Of a stretch of DNA of 64,000 bases, positions 34,542 to 43,961 are shown one piece after another; the first letter of the stretch is position 1, and each line of letters starts with the position of its first letter. Origin of the DNA: Deltaproteobacteria bacterium. Its GTDB lineage: Bacteria > UBA10199 > JADGCS01. The notes beneath the pieces are model-generated. The model saw nothing but the letters and a program-made list of their open reading frames with translations. It was not told where the DNA came from and made no database searches. The stretch is from positions 62,001-126,000 of the forward strand of contig JACKPK010000001.1 of NCBI GenBank assembly GCA_024233595.1, written 5' to 3'. The position numbers were made by a program, and so were the translations under genes.

Positions 34542-35226
34542 GTCATTTCACAAAACGCTCAACAACTGGCTCAAAGATCAGTTCGGCACCGGCTTGCACG
34601 CTCGTGGCTTTGCCATTCAGAACTTGCCTGAAGACACCAAAGCCAAAGCGCTGCAAAGTTTGTCGCCCCAAGAACAAACACAGTGGCAAGACTTTTCGGA
34701 TTTACACAAACGCCGTGAACAATGGCTGCTAGCCAGACTAGCCGCAAAAATTTGCTACACCGACAGTCTCCAAGACCAAGGGACACGCCCTTCTCTTTCT
34801 CAAATCGAAATCATCAAGAATCAATCAGGCAAACCTTTTTTGCAAATCAACAAAAAGCCTTTGGCAACCGCACTCTCAATCACACACACCGATGAGTACG
34901 TGGTGGCAGCCACCAGTCAAAACACAAACAAATTTGGAATCGATTTGGAAATCAAAACCCGGCCAATTGGCGATTGGATTGGGCGCGCGTTCTCTCGCAA
35001 AGAATCACAAATGCTTAAAGACTGCTCCCCAACCCAACTCTTGCGCTGCTGGACCGCTAAAGAAGCGGCTTCCAAAGCCTTTGGCACCGGCTTGCACGGG
35101 CGTTGGCACGCTTGGCAGGTTGCAGAATTTGATTCTGATCAGATCATCATTAAATTTGAAGATCATGAATTCAAAGTGCGCACTCTTGAAACAGAGGCGT
35201 TTTTATTTTCGGTGTGTGGGGAATAA
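34534..35226 (+). CDS. 4'-phosphopantetheinyl transferase superfamily protein
   Basis: About 230 residues from the ATG at 34534, which overlaps the Nudix gene's end. The enzyme transfers phosphopantetheine from CoA to a carrier-protein serine. Signature residues: FGIDLEIKTRP (the G-[IV]-D-x-E Mg site) and RCWTAKEAASKAFGTGL (W-x-x-KEA-x-x-K). Its size and layout match Sfp/EntD-like enzymes, which serve peptide or polyketide synthases or fatty-acid ACP. No such synthase is encoded here. Longer in-frame upstream sequence overlaps the Nudix frame and is rejected. Confidence 0.88.
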   Translation: MSESFHKTLNNWLKDQFGTGLHARGFAIQNLPEDTKAKALQSLSPQEQTQWQDFSDLHKRREQWLLARLAAKICYTDSLQDQGTRPSLSQIEIIKNQSGKPFLQINKKPLATALSITHTDEYVVAATSQNTNKFGIDLEIKTRPIGDWIGRAFSRKESQMLKDCSPTQLLRCWTAKEAASKAFGTGLHGRWHAWQVAEFDSDQIIIKFEDHEFKVRTLETEAFLFSVCGE

Positions 35227-35277
35227 GCCCGTGGCACCTCACTTGACTTTCGCTCTAAACAGACTGATGGCGCGTTT

Positions 35278-36069
35278 ATGAGAATCACTTCGCTTTTAAT
35301 TGGGTTTGCACTCACTTTTTCTTTGATCACCGGCGTTCACGCGCAAGACAATCCGTATTTTGATGCGGTCAAACAACACCTGCAAACCAAGCTAAACACC
35401 CAAGATGTGCCTTTGAACGAAACCCAGCTGGTGACTGATTTTCCTTTTATCAGCTCGCATCAAATTGTGCGCGTCAGCGTGAACAACCTGGCCTTGGAGC
35501 ACCCTAACCAAAGCGGCATTGGCAGCTACGGTTACTTTGCGATCAAAGACAACAACGTTTTGCCTTTGCATTCACAAAGTGATGGAGCCGAAACCCTTTT
35601 GCGTGACGATCAGGTGTTAGAAAAAGACAGCGTGGCCGCAACAGACGTAGCGAACTTTTTGATCGAAACCAAAATCAGACGTCAAAAACAAAGTTACAAA
35701 ATCATTCAAGGTCCTGCTGACATTCACGCCGCTTTAGCCGGCAAAGAAACAGCCCAAACCGAAACCACTGATGCTGCGCCAAATCCTGCTTTAACAGATC
35801 CTGCTAGTGCAAGCGATGAGGAGATCAAAGCACCTTATTATCAAGATGGTGATATCTACAAAGATTTGATTTTTGTGACCCTTGCCGGCTGGGATTCTTC
35901 CTACACCGATGTGGTGCTTTACCAAGCCCGCTTTGAGAAAGCCACGGGTAAGCTCTTTGTGCGTCGTAAACGCTTGGGGGCTATAAAAGATTGGGCTCTT
36001 CCGGCTCTTCCACAAAATCCTGCTGATGCCACGCAAAGTAACCCGCCAGCCACAACGCCGCAACCATAG
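35278..36069 (+). CDS. Exported hypothetical protein
   Basis: A 263-residue protein with a Sec signal peptide (MRITSLLIGFALTFSLITGVHAQ) and no lipobox. The mature region has predicted beta-rich segments (IVRVSVNNLALEHPNQ, DLIFVTLAGWDSSYTDVVLYQARF) and a low-complexity linker rich in Ala, Thr and Glu at about residues 155-185. The C-terminus is Pro/Thr/Gln-rich. No domain is recognised. Its last 89 bp overlap the opposite-strand membrane gene. Confidence 0.6.
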   Translation: MRITSLLIGFALTFSLITGVHAQDNPYFDAVKQHLQTKLNTQDVPLNETQLVTDFPFISSHQIVRVSVNNLALEHPNQSGIGSYGYFAIKDNNVLPLHSQSDGAETLLRDDQVLEKDSVAATDVANFLIETKIRRQKQSYKIIQGPADIHAALAGKETAQTETTDAAPNPALTDPASASDEEIKAPYYQDGDIYKDLIFVTLAGWDSSYTDVVLYQARFEKATGKLFVRRKRLGAIKDWALPALPQNPADATQSNPPATTPQP

Positions 36070-36544
36070 TCACCACGCCAAAAATTTTCACCAGCGTCCC
36101 TATGATCACATCAAAATTCAAAAGCCCCAGGCTTTCAAAAATATAATACCAATCGCCAGGCACGCCTGCCCGCATGTGTGGGAACAGAACAATTTTTTGC
36201 GCTCTGGCATCTGCCATGTAAGCACCCACACCAATGAAAATCTTGCCCGCCCACCAAATGAAACAAGATCCCGAAAAAAACGCCTGATTTTTAAAAAGTA
36301 AAAACGCAAAGCCCAAAGGAAAACCAACTTCCAAAACAGTGCCACCAATCAGAATCAAAAAACGCCCCATAAAAAGCGTGATGATCTGAAAAAACACATG
36401 CCCTGCTTCGTGCAAATGAAACGCCACCTTGTCCAAAATGCTTACTCGATAATCACCCGCATTGAATAAAATGACGATGGTTAAGAAAACCAAAAATAAA
36501 AACACCCCAATGCGTAATGGTTTTCGCCAATTTTGAAACGGCAT
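35981..36544 (-). CDS. Membrane protein with HEAGH motif
   Basis: A 187-residue protein with about four to five hydrophobic segments. FHLHEAGHVFFQIITLFMG (residues about 42-60) contains HExxH inside a membrane-proximal helix, as in M50/site-2-type or related integral-membrane metalloproteins; WWAGKIFIGVGAYMADARAQK further on is a recurrent pattern in a conserved hypothetical membrane family. Proteolysis is not demonstrated. The gene is 32 bp downstream of the VCBS lipoprotein and its 3' end lies over the convergent exported gene. Confidence 0.65.
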   Translation of the reverse strand: MPFQNWRKPLRIGVFLFLVFLTIVILFNAGDYRVSILDKVAFHLHEAGHVFFQIITLFMGRFLILIGGTVLEVGFPLGFAFLLFKNQAFFSGSCFIWWAGKIFIGVGAYMADARAQKIVLFPHMRAGVPGDWYYIFESLGLLNFDVIIGTLVKIFGVVTMVAALWLAGYFAWHQQDFVEEPEEPNLL

Positions 36545-36576
36545 GAATTTAGTTTAAGGGAGTTTAGGATGCGGGG

Positions 36577-37836
36577 CTAGGGAAAATATTTAAAATTCCC
36601 AGTGTAGCTACGATCGTAAAAAAGATGAATGCCATTCGTCATGGTCACCAGCAACCAATCTTCACGCCCGTCTTGATCAAAATCCAAGCGATGAATCCCC
36701 ACCACACCTTCTTTATCAAAACCCAACGCTTCTGCCACATTCTCATAGCTTTCAATATTGCCAAAGCCATTCAAGACAGGGTGTTCAACAAGCAAAGAAT
36801 CAGTTTCGTGGCAACCCGCTACAGCAATGACCTGAGGACCTTCTTCTACCAATTGTTGCTGTGCAAAAAGACAACTGGATCCATCGTTTGATAATTCAAA
36901 CTTAGCTGCCTGGTCTTCATATTTGCCCTCATCATTTTTAACAAAAAGCTCATCGCTCGTGTCTTCGTACCCAACCAAAATAGACTGTGATCCATTAAGA
37001 TCAAACACCATGGCACCAACCGAGGCATCAAAGCCTTTGCCCGCTAAACCAAGCTCTTCTTCAATAAACTCATAACGCCCATCTTTTTGACCAGCGAACA
37101 CACGATTAGCACCAATGATATTGGACACAAAAACATCAGAAAAACCATCGTCGTTAAAATCTGCAGAAACCAGCGCGTTGGCTTCACCAGCATCAAAAAC
37201 ATTCAAATCAGACGCCAAATTTTCACCAAACTCCCAATCTGTTGTTTGTTGAAAAACCTTCAAACCATTGGTGGTGCCCACAAAAAGGTCATCCTGGTTT
37301 AAAAGCAAGGTGCGAGCCAAACTCACATCAAGGGAAGTTTGATCAAACAAAAGGCTTTCGCCACCGGTGTTTTGTAAAACGTCGACTGAATCTGCGCGAG
37401 CGCGAATTAAATCCTCATCACCATCGCCATCTAAATCCACTTTTAAAAGAGAACGACTATCTCCAAAAAGCTCTGTGCCACTTGTATCGTCTACTTTTGA
37501 CCAGAGCCCCGATTGATTCAGTAAAATAAAATCATTTTGAGAACCCGGTGTCGCCACATACAAATCCTTATCACCATCGCCATTCATATCAAAAAGAACA
37601 CTCGATCCAATGAACTCATCGACATCAAATTGATCGTGCTCAAATACAATGCAAAGGGACTCGCCTTCCTCGGTTTCATAAACCAAGCCCGTTTCGCAAA
37701 TTTCTTCTGTTTCGCCTGTGTCCACAAAACCAGTGTCATCGGGATTTTCTGTGTAACCAGGAAAATCATCCCTTGGTTTATCCAAAAATGAATCTTGTTT
37801 GCACGCTGCCAGTAGTAATCCTAATCCGATTGTCAT
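36577..37836 (-). CDS. VCBS/FG-GAP repeat lipoprotein
   Basis: A 419-residue protein with a short signal and lipobox LLLAAC. The mature protein is very acidic and contains FG-GAP/VCBS-type calcium loops: DMNGDGDKD, DLDGDGDED, DFNDDGFSD and a fourth, DFDQDGRED, near the C-terminus. Such repeats usually fold as a seven-blade beta-propeller at the cell surface. It starts 3 bp after the upstream gene, so the pair is translationally linked. The Ca-loop type matches the N-terminal half of the giant Rhs protein. Confidence 0.8.
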   Translation of the reverse strand: MTIGLGLLLAACKQDSFLDKPRDDFPGYTENPDDTGFVDTGETEEICETGLVYETEEGESLCIVFEHDQFDVDEFIGSSVLFDMNGDGDKDLYVATPGSQNDFILLNQSGLWSKVDDTSGTELFGDSRSLLKVDLDGDGDEDLIRARADSVDVLQNTGGESLLFDQTSLDVSLARTLLLNQDDLFVGTTNGLKVFQQTTDWEFGENLASDLNVFDAGEANALVSADFNDDGFSDVFVSNIIGANRVFAGQKDGRYEFIEEELGLAGKGFDASVGAMVFDLNGSQSILVGYEDTSDELFVKNDEGKYEDQAAKFELSNDGSSCLFAQQQLVEEGPQVIAVAGCHETDSLLVEHPVLNGFGNIESYENVAEALGFDKEGVVGIHRLDFDQDGREDWLLVTMTNGIHLFYDRSYTGNFKYFP

Positions 37837-37839
37837 GGC

Positions 37840-38904
37840 TTACCTCTCTTCCTTAAACAGAGAAAACACGATTCCTCCCTGCACAGAAACAACATCGTAG
37901 GCAGGGTCTCCTGCAAAACTATTTTGATAACTGCCTTCAACAGTGAATCCCATGAATTCTAAACCACTAATTGGCAAAGTCAGAGTCGCATCTGCATCCA
38001 CTTTAAAAACACCAGAAGTTGATTTTTGTGGAACATAACCCTCTCCAAAATTAATCTTATTTAAACCAACGCCAGCGCCAATATCGCTCCCCACTGAAAA
38101 ATGCGGACCAAAATAACGCGCTCCTCCAATGGAGGCTGTGAACAAGTTTTGCTGAGACGCAAGTGTGGCTGCACTTCCCGAAAACCAAGACCATTCAGGC
38201 TCAACATAAATAGCCCAATCTTTTTTTAAGGAATTTTTTTGCTCCGGCTTGGCAGTGGGCATCAAGTAACGCAAGCTGCCCTTGCCTTGTAAATAATTCA
38301 AATCAGAACGAGCTTCTTGGGATTGGCTTTCGGCCAAAGAAGCCGCTCCCGCTCCCAAACGCAACATCAAACGCCTGTTATTTGCCGGGTAACGAACCTT
38401 ACCGCCAATCACATCAACACGATCCTGAATGTTCTTTCCATAAGCTTCAAAAACACGGCAGTTGCCTTCACCTTCCAAAACCCCTTCCATACGCACAGAT
38501 GGCGGCGTTGATTCTTCTCTCGGGTCTGTACAGGTATTCCAAACCAAACTCTTATAACGTCCGTACAATTCTAAAAAGCCTGCGACTTGTGCTGTTGTAA
38601 CAAAAGAGCGGCGATCCAAATCTGACGCAATTTCTCTGTAAGAATCTTCTAGATACTCCTGAGTCAAATTCAGATTTTGGGCAGCTCCCTTTGCACTATG
38701 GCGATCAATGGGATTGTTCTGAGTCATGCCTTGATCAACAACGATCTGATCGATCTCTGCCATGGCATCAGATAAAAATTGATCCACGCTCGTGCTTTTA
38801 TCGGAAGATTTTCCAAAACGAACTTCCTTTTCAAAAACCTCAATCTGATTTTGAATGTAACGATCAACTTCTGGGTACCTGATTTCAATACTATTAGAAC
38901 TCAT
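37840..38904 (-). CDS. Hypothetical protein with C-terminal barrel-like region
   Basis: A 354-residue protein without a visible signal peptide. Residues 1-190 are helical (IQNQIEVFEKEVRFGKSS). The last ~130 residues read like alternating beta strands of an outer-membrane barrel (KDWAIYVEPEWSWFSG, LFTASIGGARYFGPHFSVGSDIGAG), but without the usual terminal aromatic. AGGAGG lies 5-6 bases upstream of the ATG, which overlaps the stop of the degenerate extension upstream. Possibly exported by a non-Sec route or as a fusion partner; unknown family. Confidence 0.6.
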   Translation of the reverse strand: MSSNSIEIRYPEVDRYIQNQIEVFEKEVRFGKSSDKSTSVDQFLSDAMAEIDQIVVDQGMTQNNPIDRHSAKGAAQNLNLTQEYLEDSYREIASDLDRRSFVTTAQVAGFLELYGRYKSLVWNTCTDPREESTPPSVRMEGVLEGEGNCRVFEAYGKNIQDRVDVIGGKVRYPANNRRLMLRLGAGAASLAESQSQEARSDLNYLQGKGSLRYLMPTAKPEQKNSLKKDWAIYVEPEWSWFSGSAATLASQQNLFTASIGGARYFGPHFSVGSDIGAGVGLNKINFGEGYVPQKSTSGVFKVDADATLTLPISGLEFMGFTVEGSYQNSFAGDPAYDVVSVQGGIVFSLFKEER

Positions 38905-39424
38905 TGGCGCCCTCCTTTTCTCTCAAATAAGCAATTCTTTCAGAAATTTTTAATTCCAAAAAAATCTGTAAACTTTTCACTAGTTCCAACTTACCAGCAT
39001 CTTGGCTTTGGACAATTCTCTCGATCTCACTTTGGTAGTGTTGTTTTAAAATCTCAAAAATAGCTTGGATTTTATCAGCGTTCTGCCAACCGGAAACAAT
39101 CTTTTGAATCTCACGACCATTCAGATAATTCTCAAAAATATTTTTTAAATCTTCAAAATAAGGCCGAAACTCATTCCATTTTTCGTAGGAGATTTCACCA
39201 GTGGCGAAAGAAAAAAACTGATCCAGAAAAACAACGTCAATGAATTATGCCCACTCAGTGGTTTCCAGTGCCATTTGGGTTCATGCTCAGGTGCACAACA
39301 GCATCGATTTCCTAGAACGATCAAATTCATCCAAAAAGACAGTCCATAGATCTTCTAACCAAGTTTCAAAATTTTCTTTTTGCTAAGGTGAGAAGATTGG
39401 CAGCAACTTCTAATTCATCAAAAG
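38894..39424 (-). pseudogene. Frameshifted 3' extension of the 1497-residue gene
   Basis: After the stop of the giant gene, coding-like sequence continues in shifted frames: ITFDELEVAANLLTLAKRKF, then ENFETWLEDLWTVFLDEFDRSRKS, then about 116 residues from 39244 (DVVFLDQFFSFATGEISYEK...REKEGANEF) ending in TAA at 38896-38894. The last segment is charged and helical like the giant protein, and its stop overlaps the ATG of the next gene. At least three frame changes are needed. I read this as a decayed or misassembled 3' end of the upstream gene. Confidence 0.55.
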
Positions 39425-42400
39425 TTATTGCAATAATAGTAATTCAGGAAAATCAAATCTCTTTGATTCCATATCTTTTCCATAATCATTTTCTAAAATA
39501 ACTTGCAGCTCTTCAACCAATTGCTTGCGCTTAAAATAGGATTCCGAAAACACCTGATCTAAAAGAGAGAGGGCTGTGCGTGATTCTCGCATCGCAATTT
39601 CTTTAGAAGCACCTGCCACCCGTGTTCTTGCTGCTTTAAGCGCAGTCGCACGATCATCTCCATAAGATTCCAACTCGTCGAGCAAATCACCAAATTTTTC
39701 AAAGTTATTCAGAACAAATTCAGTTCTGCTCAGTTGTTCATTTAAAAACTGTGCCACTTCCTCAGCAAGCTCAGAAGTCCATTCACGATTACGAATACTC
39801 GGAAATTTTGGCGAAAGCCCATGGTTTTCAAATGTACCTTGCATACGCAAAGCCAAAGCACGAGTGATGTCTGAACCTGAAAAATAAACGCTGCTTTGTT
39901 CCTCTTGTTGATTTAGTGCTTTTAATGCATTTGCACTTAACCACTGCCAAAAAGAAGACCTTGGAAGATTTTCTTCAAATGAAGAATAGCGAAAAACTGT
40001 CGCGTGCGTGACATCGGCGTCATTGAATTTTTCTGATAAAAAGAGAAGATTGTGGGCCTCTCCCCTTTGGTTTCTTTGCGCCAAATTGACAAAAAAGGCA
40101 TAAGAAATTTTTGAATCTAAGGCTTTAGCTCTTATAACAAATGAATTCAGCTGAGAAAAATCAACACCTTTAAAAAAGCCAGATAGTTCATCACCAAACT
40201 TGGCAAGCTTCCAATCCTTTTCTTCGTCGTTTTCTTGTTCTAATTTAAGAGCATAGGCAAGGTAAGAGTAAGCTGCAAATTTCACATAAGCACCTGTCTC
40301 TGCATTTCTCCGCATGACATCAGCCGTTTTTGCAATATCTGCAAAAAGAGTTTCCAAGGCTTGGGCTTTTTTTAAGGGGCGCGATTGAGGAATTTCTAAA
40401 AGCTTTTTATGTAGTTTTAAAAGTTTACTCTCAGAAAGCTTAGATAAAAACTTTTCCAAACCAAAAGAGCCCAATAGATTTTTTGCCAAATCTGTTTTCT
40501 GATCTTGATTCATCTGATCAAGCTCTTCCAACATTTTTTGATTACGCCAATTTGCAAAAAAAGCGTCAAATTCCCCTTCTTCTTTTTCAGCACGCTCTTG
40601 ATCTGCCAAGCGCACACCCAGGTAACCCACTAAAAAAAGCCGCTCCGCTATGGAAGATGACGAAATAAGACTCCAAAGCGGCTCCGACATAGGGATGCCC
40701 TGAACAAGATCACTGTTATTTAAGCTTTGTCGTGAATTCTGATGAATTTGCTTTAATTTTTGAATCGGTGTTTTCTCGATGACTTTTAGAAAAACCTCTC
40801 GTTTGGCTGACCAATCAGATCCTAAAGTATAAGAGGATGCCACTTCTCCAATAAGCAAAGATGCCTCTGCTTCGCCAGCAAGAGCAATGCCCCAATCCCA
40901 AAAATTTAAATCGTAACCTGTAATTTGTTTTTCGATTCCATTGGTAAAATTAAGTGTGTCAATAATTTCAGCAAAATTTGAAGCGAATGTTTTTTCATCA
41001 CCTGTAACCGAATTTGACGCTTTTTTATCTGAGGCCATATTTTGCAATTGATCTAAATACTCTTTCTTTTGCTCAGCGCCCCAATTTTCAAAGCCTTCGG
41101 GCAAACTACTTTCTTGAGGATTTGTGTGAACCCTTTCTCTAAAAAAACGAACATCTTTGTTCGGAGCAAAACTCCATTCCAAAGTTCTTAAAAATCGGTT
41201 TTTATCTGCAAAAGCGGCGCGCTTTAAAACAACCTGTGGCAAATAATGTGACCTGGCAATGATCGCACGCATTTGATCTTGTATTTCTAGCGAGTTTTGC
41301 CCCTGTAAATCAGACTCTAAACTGGAAACCCCTTGATAACGAATGCCGGTGATCTCGCCTTGTTCGATTTGCGCCCAGTATTTTTTAGAAAACTCATGCT
41401 CATCGATTAAGGCGTTCAAGGCATACAAGGCCGCAGCAATAAGTTCTTTTGATTTTTCTAATGAGGGTCTTTTTTCTGCACCTGCAGTTTTCAATTGCTC
41501 TTGCAGCAGTTGATACCAATCAGAAAGAACCTGCCTAAATTTATTCACAAACGACAAATCATTTAAATAGCTTTGCATGACACCAGTGCTAGTAAAAGCT
41601 TGGCCACCATAAACAAAGTACCTGACAAAACCTTGCTCGGGATCACCAATAAACTTAAGAAACTTTTCTATGGCGTTTTGTTCAGAACCAAGCCCTGCCA
41701 GCAAGGAATTGAATTCCGATTCGCCAAGATACTGTTCTGCACGTGGTGCAAAGTCTTCAAAAAGAACATAACCTTTATCTGACAAACCATTTTTCTGGGG
41801 CCACCCATAATTGAGCTCTCTTCGAATCTTAGCAAGATCTTCTATTACCACTTCGCTAAACTCATTAGACACACGTTTATCAAATGCAGCTTGTTTGGCT
41901 TCAAAGTAACTTAAAAGATAATAGGCGTATTCCAAACGCTGCGTGACACGATTTGCTTTTTCTTTGGATAACTCCAAAGGTGCCTTGCGACTCATTTTAG
42001 GTAAAGACTCTTCCAGCAAGGTCTTTTCGCGATGGGCAGGAAATCTTTTTCCGTAGGCAGTGGCATCATTATAGACTCTGTAAAGCTCATCTGCATTGCT
42101 TTCAAAAGCCAGAAAAGAAGATAGTGCCTGCTCAGTTGCTGAATCAGTGCCTATTTCTTGAGTCAAAGCTTGCAAAGGCATCCAGCTTATTTTTTCGCGC
42201 GCATAAGAAACATCCCTGTCTTGCGATTCCATTTGTTGTTCCGAAAAACGCAAAGTATCCAATATACTTTCGATCTGAAAATCAATTCCATCAATGGCCC
42301 AAGAAAAATCAATTTCGCTCGCATGAGGATTGTCTCCAAATTGCTGAGCTAAAAAATCCAAAATAGAAATTGTTTGGTCAAAATTATTGTTCACTTGAAA

Positions 42401-43918
42401 AACAGTCACATCATCTGTTTGCAGTGCCAATGAGTTAAGATAAGACTCTTTGGTCTTTTTTAATTTTTCTGAAGTTTGCTGCCAAATGATAAAAAGGCAT
42501 TCTTTCAAAGTCTGTGCTTTCTCAAGCTGACTTTGAGAAAGCGCATACTTTTCAAAATATTCTGGGTGGCTTTCGAGAACGGCAATGTTGTCTTGGTTAA
42601 TTTGTATAATTTCTTGAAAATAAAGAATTTGTTCCGAAAACCTTTTTAATAATTCATGCCCCGATAAACCGCCATCAAGAATCATGGTTGAAATGATGTT
42701 TTGATAAAATTCCAAATACCCAGGTAAATCACCTTGAACCATCTCCAATTGCTCAACACGAAGAGGCAAATCCTCAACTGACAAAGCAATGAGCTCTTTT
42801 AAAGTCACAAAAGCTTCTTGATTAGCTTCAAAATAAGCAAGACGCGTTAAATCGCTCGCCACAGGTAAAGAGTCCAACACCAGGTATTTTGCCAAACGCT
42901 GTTTTTCAGCCGGCTTAAAAAGAAATTTGGCAGATTGTGCCCAAGCTTGATCTGCAGAAAGATCTTGTTGCGCGTCTACAGAATCTTTCTGTAAAAAAAA
43001 CAAAACATCAGACTCGCTCACGCCTTTATCATTAAACGCTCTCACATAAACCTGAAATTGCCCTAGAGCCTGCGCATAGGCTTTCATCATTTTAGAAAAG
43101 CGCAAAGGATTGCTTGTGGTCAGGTACAAGCGTCTTAAATTGCCTTGAAGTGCCTGTTGTTTAGAGGAACTTAAAAAATTATTTTGCCCCTGTACATAAA
43201 TTGGCAGCTCACCATCAGGGTTTTTAGGCGCTTGTGGACCTGGTAAAAAATCTTCTTCATAAATAAATTGCGACACATCTCTTAATATTGTGTGCCCAGC
43301 AGTCCGCTCTTCTTCGTTTAAAGGAAGATCGAGCGTTTTTATTCTTTGCCTCATGCCCAAATAACGCTCTAGTTGAACATCATTGACCAAAGGGCTTTCG
43401 TCTAACCAATCCAACTCCAAAGGATCTACAAAATCCCTGGCTATGGGATCACCAAGCTGAAAATCATCGCTATTAGGATAAGAAAAAAACAAATCAATTT
43501 TTTTAGAATAAGGAACATCGTCGCCAGTGATGTGTGGATCAGGCTCAAACCACGAAGCTTCGCAAATCCAATCAATTAGTAACTTAAAAACCTGTTTGGA
43601 CTCTGGAAGATCACTGTACTCTTCTAAAATCGGAGCCAAAAAACTAAAGGCCGCATCGTGAATTTTTTTAGAAAAAGCGGGAAGATTACTATAATGACAA
43701 TTCTCTAGGTCTGATTTTTGATAAGTGGGGATTTTGATTCCCAAAGATTCCCAAGCTGCTGTTTGCTCTTTTACAGCATCACTTGTGTTTTCATAAGAAT
43801 CCAAACTGCGATTCTGACCCACACCATGGCCAACATCAGACAAATCTAGCTCAATGTGTGAAAACACATCACCAAAGTCTTGCTGTTCTAATCCTGGTTG
43901 TCTGACACCTGTTGGCAC
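39425..43918 (-). CDS. Giant helical hypothetical protein (1497 residues)
   Basis: A 1497-residue protein starting at a GTG after AAGGA, without signal peptide, transmembrane segments or any motif I can name. It is nearly all alpha-helical and rich in Gln, Glu, Leu and Ser (SEQILYFQEIIQINQDN, FLAQQFGDNPHASEID). It lies 43 bp downstream of the beta-helix gene in the same direction and is followed by a frameshifted coding-like tail, so its true C-terminus may be about 170 residues longer. Size and context suggest a structural or scaffold partner of the exported cluster. Confidence 0.7.
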   Translation of the reverse strand: MPTGVRQPGLEQQDFGDVFSHIELDLSDVGHGVGQNRSLDSYENTSDAVKEQTAAWESLGIKIPTYQKSDLENCHYSNLPAFSKKIHDAAFSFLAPILEEYSDLPESKQVFKLLIDWICEASWFEPDPHITGDDVPYSKKIDLFFSYPNSDDFQLGDPIARDFVDPLELDWLDESPLVNDVQLERYLGMRQRIKTLDLPLNEEERTAGHTILRDVSQFIYEEDFLPGPQAPKNPDGELPIYVQGQNNFLSSSKQQALQGNLRRLYLTTSNPLRFSKMMKAYAQALGQFQVYVRAFNDKGVSESDVLFFLQKDSVDAQQDLSADQAWAQSAKFLFKPAEKQRLAKYLVLDSLPVASDLTRLAYFEANQEAFVTLKELIALSVEDLPLRVEQLEMVQGDLPGYLEFYQNIISTMILDGGLSGHELLKRFSEQILYFQEIIQINQDNIAVLESHPEYFEKYALSQSQLEKAQTLKECLFIIWQQTSEKLKKTKESYLNSLALQTDDVTVFQVNNNFDQTISILDFLAQQFGDNPHASEIDFSWAIDGIDFQIESILDTLRFSEQQMESQDRDVSYAREKISWMPLQALTQEIGTDSATEQALSSFLAFESNADELYRVYNDATAYGKRFPAHREKTLLEESLPKMSRKAPLELSKEKANRVTQRLEYAYYLLSYFEAKQAAFDKRVSNEFSEVVIEDLAKIRRELNYGWPQKNGLSDKGYVLFEDFAPRAEQYLGESEFNSLLAGLGSEQNAIEKFLKFIGDPEQGFVRYFVYGGQAFTSTGVMQSYLNDLSFVNKFRQVLSDWYQLLQEQLKTAGAEKRPSLEKSKELIAAALYALNALIDEHEFSKKYWAQIEQGEITGIRYQGVSSLESDLQGQNSLEIQDQMRAIIARSHYLPQVVLKRAAFADKNRFLRTLEWSFAPNKDVRFFRERVHTNPQESSLPEGFENWGAEQKKEYLDQLQNMASDKKASNSVTGDEKTFASNFAEIIDTLNFTNGIEKQITGYDLNFWDWGIALAGEAEASLLIGEVASSYTLGSDWSAKREVFLKVIEKTPIQKLKQIHQNSRQSLNNSDLVQGIPMSEPLWSLISSSSIAERLFLVGYLGVRLADQERAEKEEGEFDAFFANWRNQKMLEELDQMNQDQKTDLAKNLLGSFGLEKFLSKLSESKLLKLHKKLLEIPQSRPLKKAQALETLFADIAKTADVMRRNAETGAYVKFAAYSYLAYALKLEQENDEEKDWKLAKFGDELSGFFKGVDFSQLNSFVIRAKALDSKISYAFFVNLAQRNQRGEAHNLLFLSEKFNDADVTHATVFRYSSFEENLPRSSFWQWLSANALKALNQQEEQSSVYFSGSDITRALALRMQGTFENHGLSPKFPSIRNREWTSELAEEVAQFLNEQLSRTEFVLNNFEKFGDLLDELESYGDDRATALKAARTRVAGASKEIAMRESRTALSLLDQVFSESYFKRKQLVEELQVILENDYGKDMESKRFDFPELLLLQ

Positions 43919-43961
43919 TCTTTGTTTGTCCTTTCAAAATACCCCCTTTTGAACTGACACA

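Noticed and set aside
39145..39330. 61-codon frame MNLIVLGNRCCCAPEHEP...
   Set aside because: It is one frame of the frameshifted extension, not an independent gene; the surrounding frames carry the better protein-like sequence.
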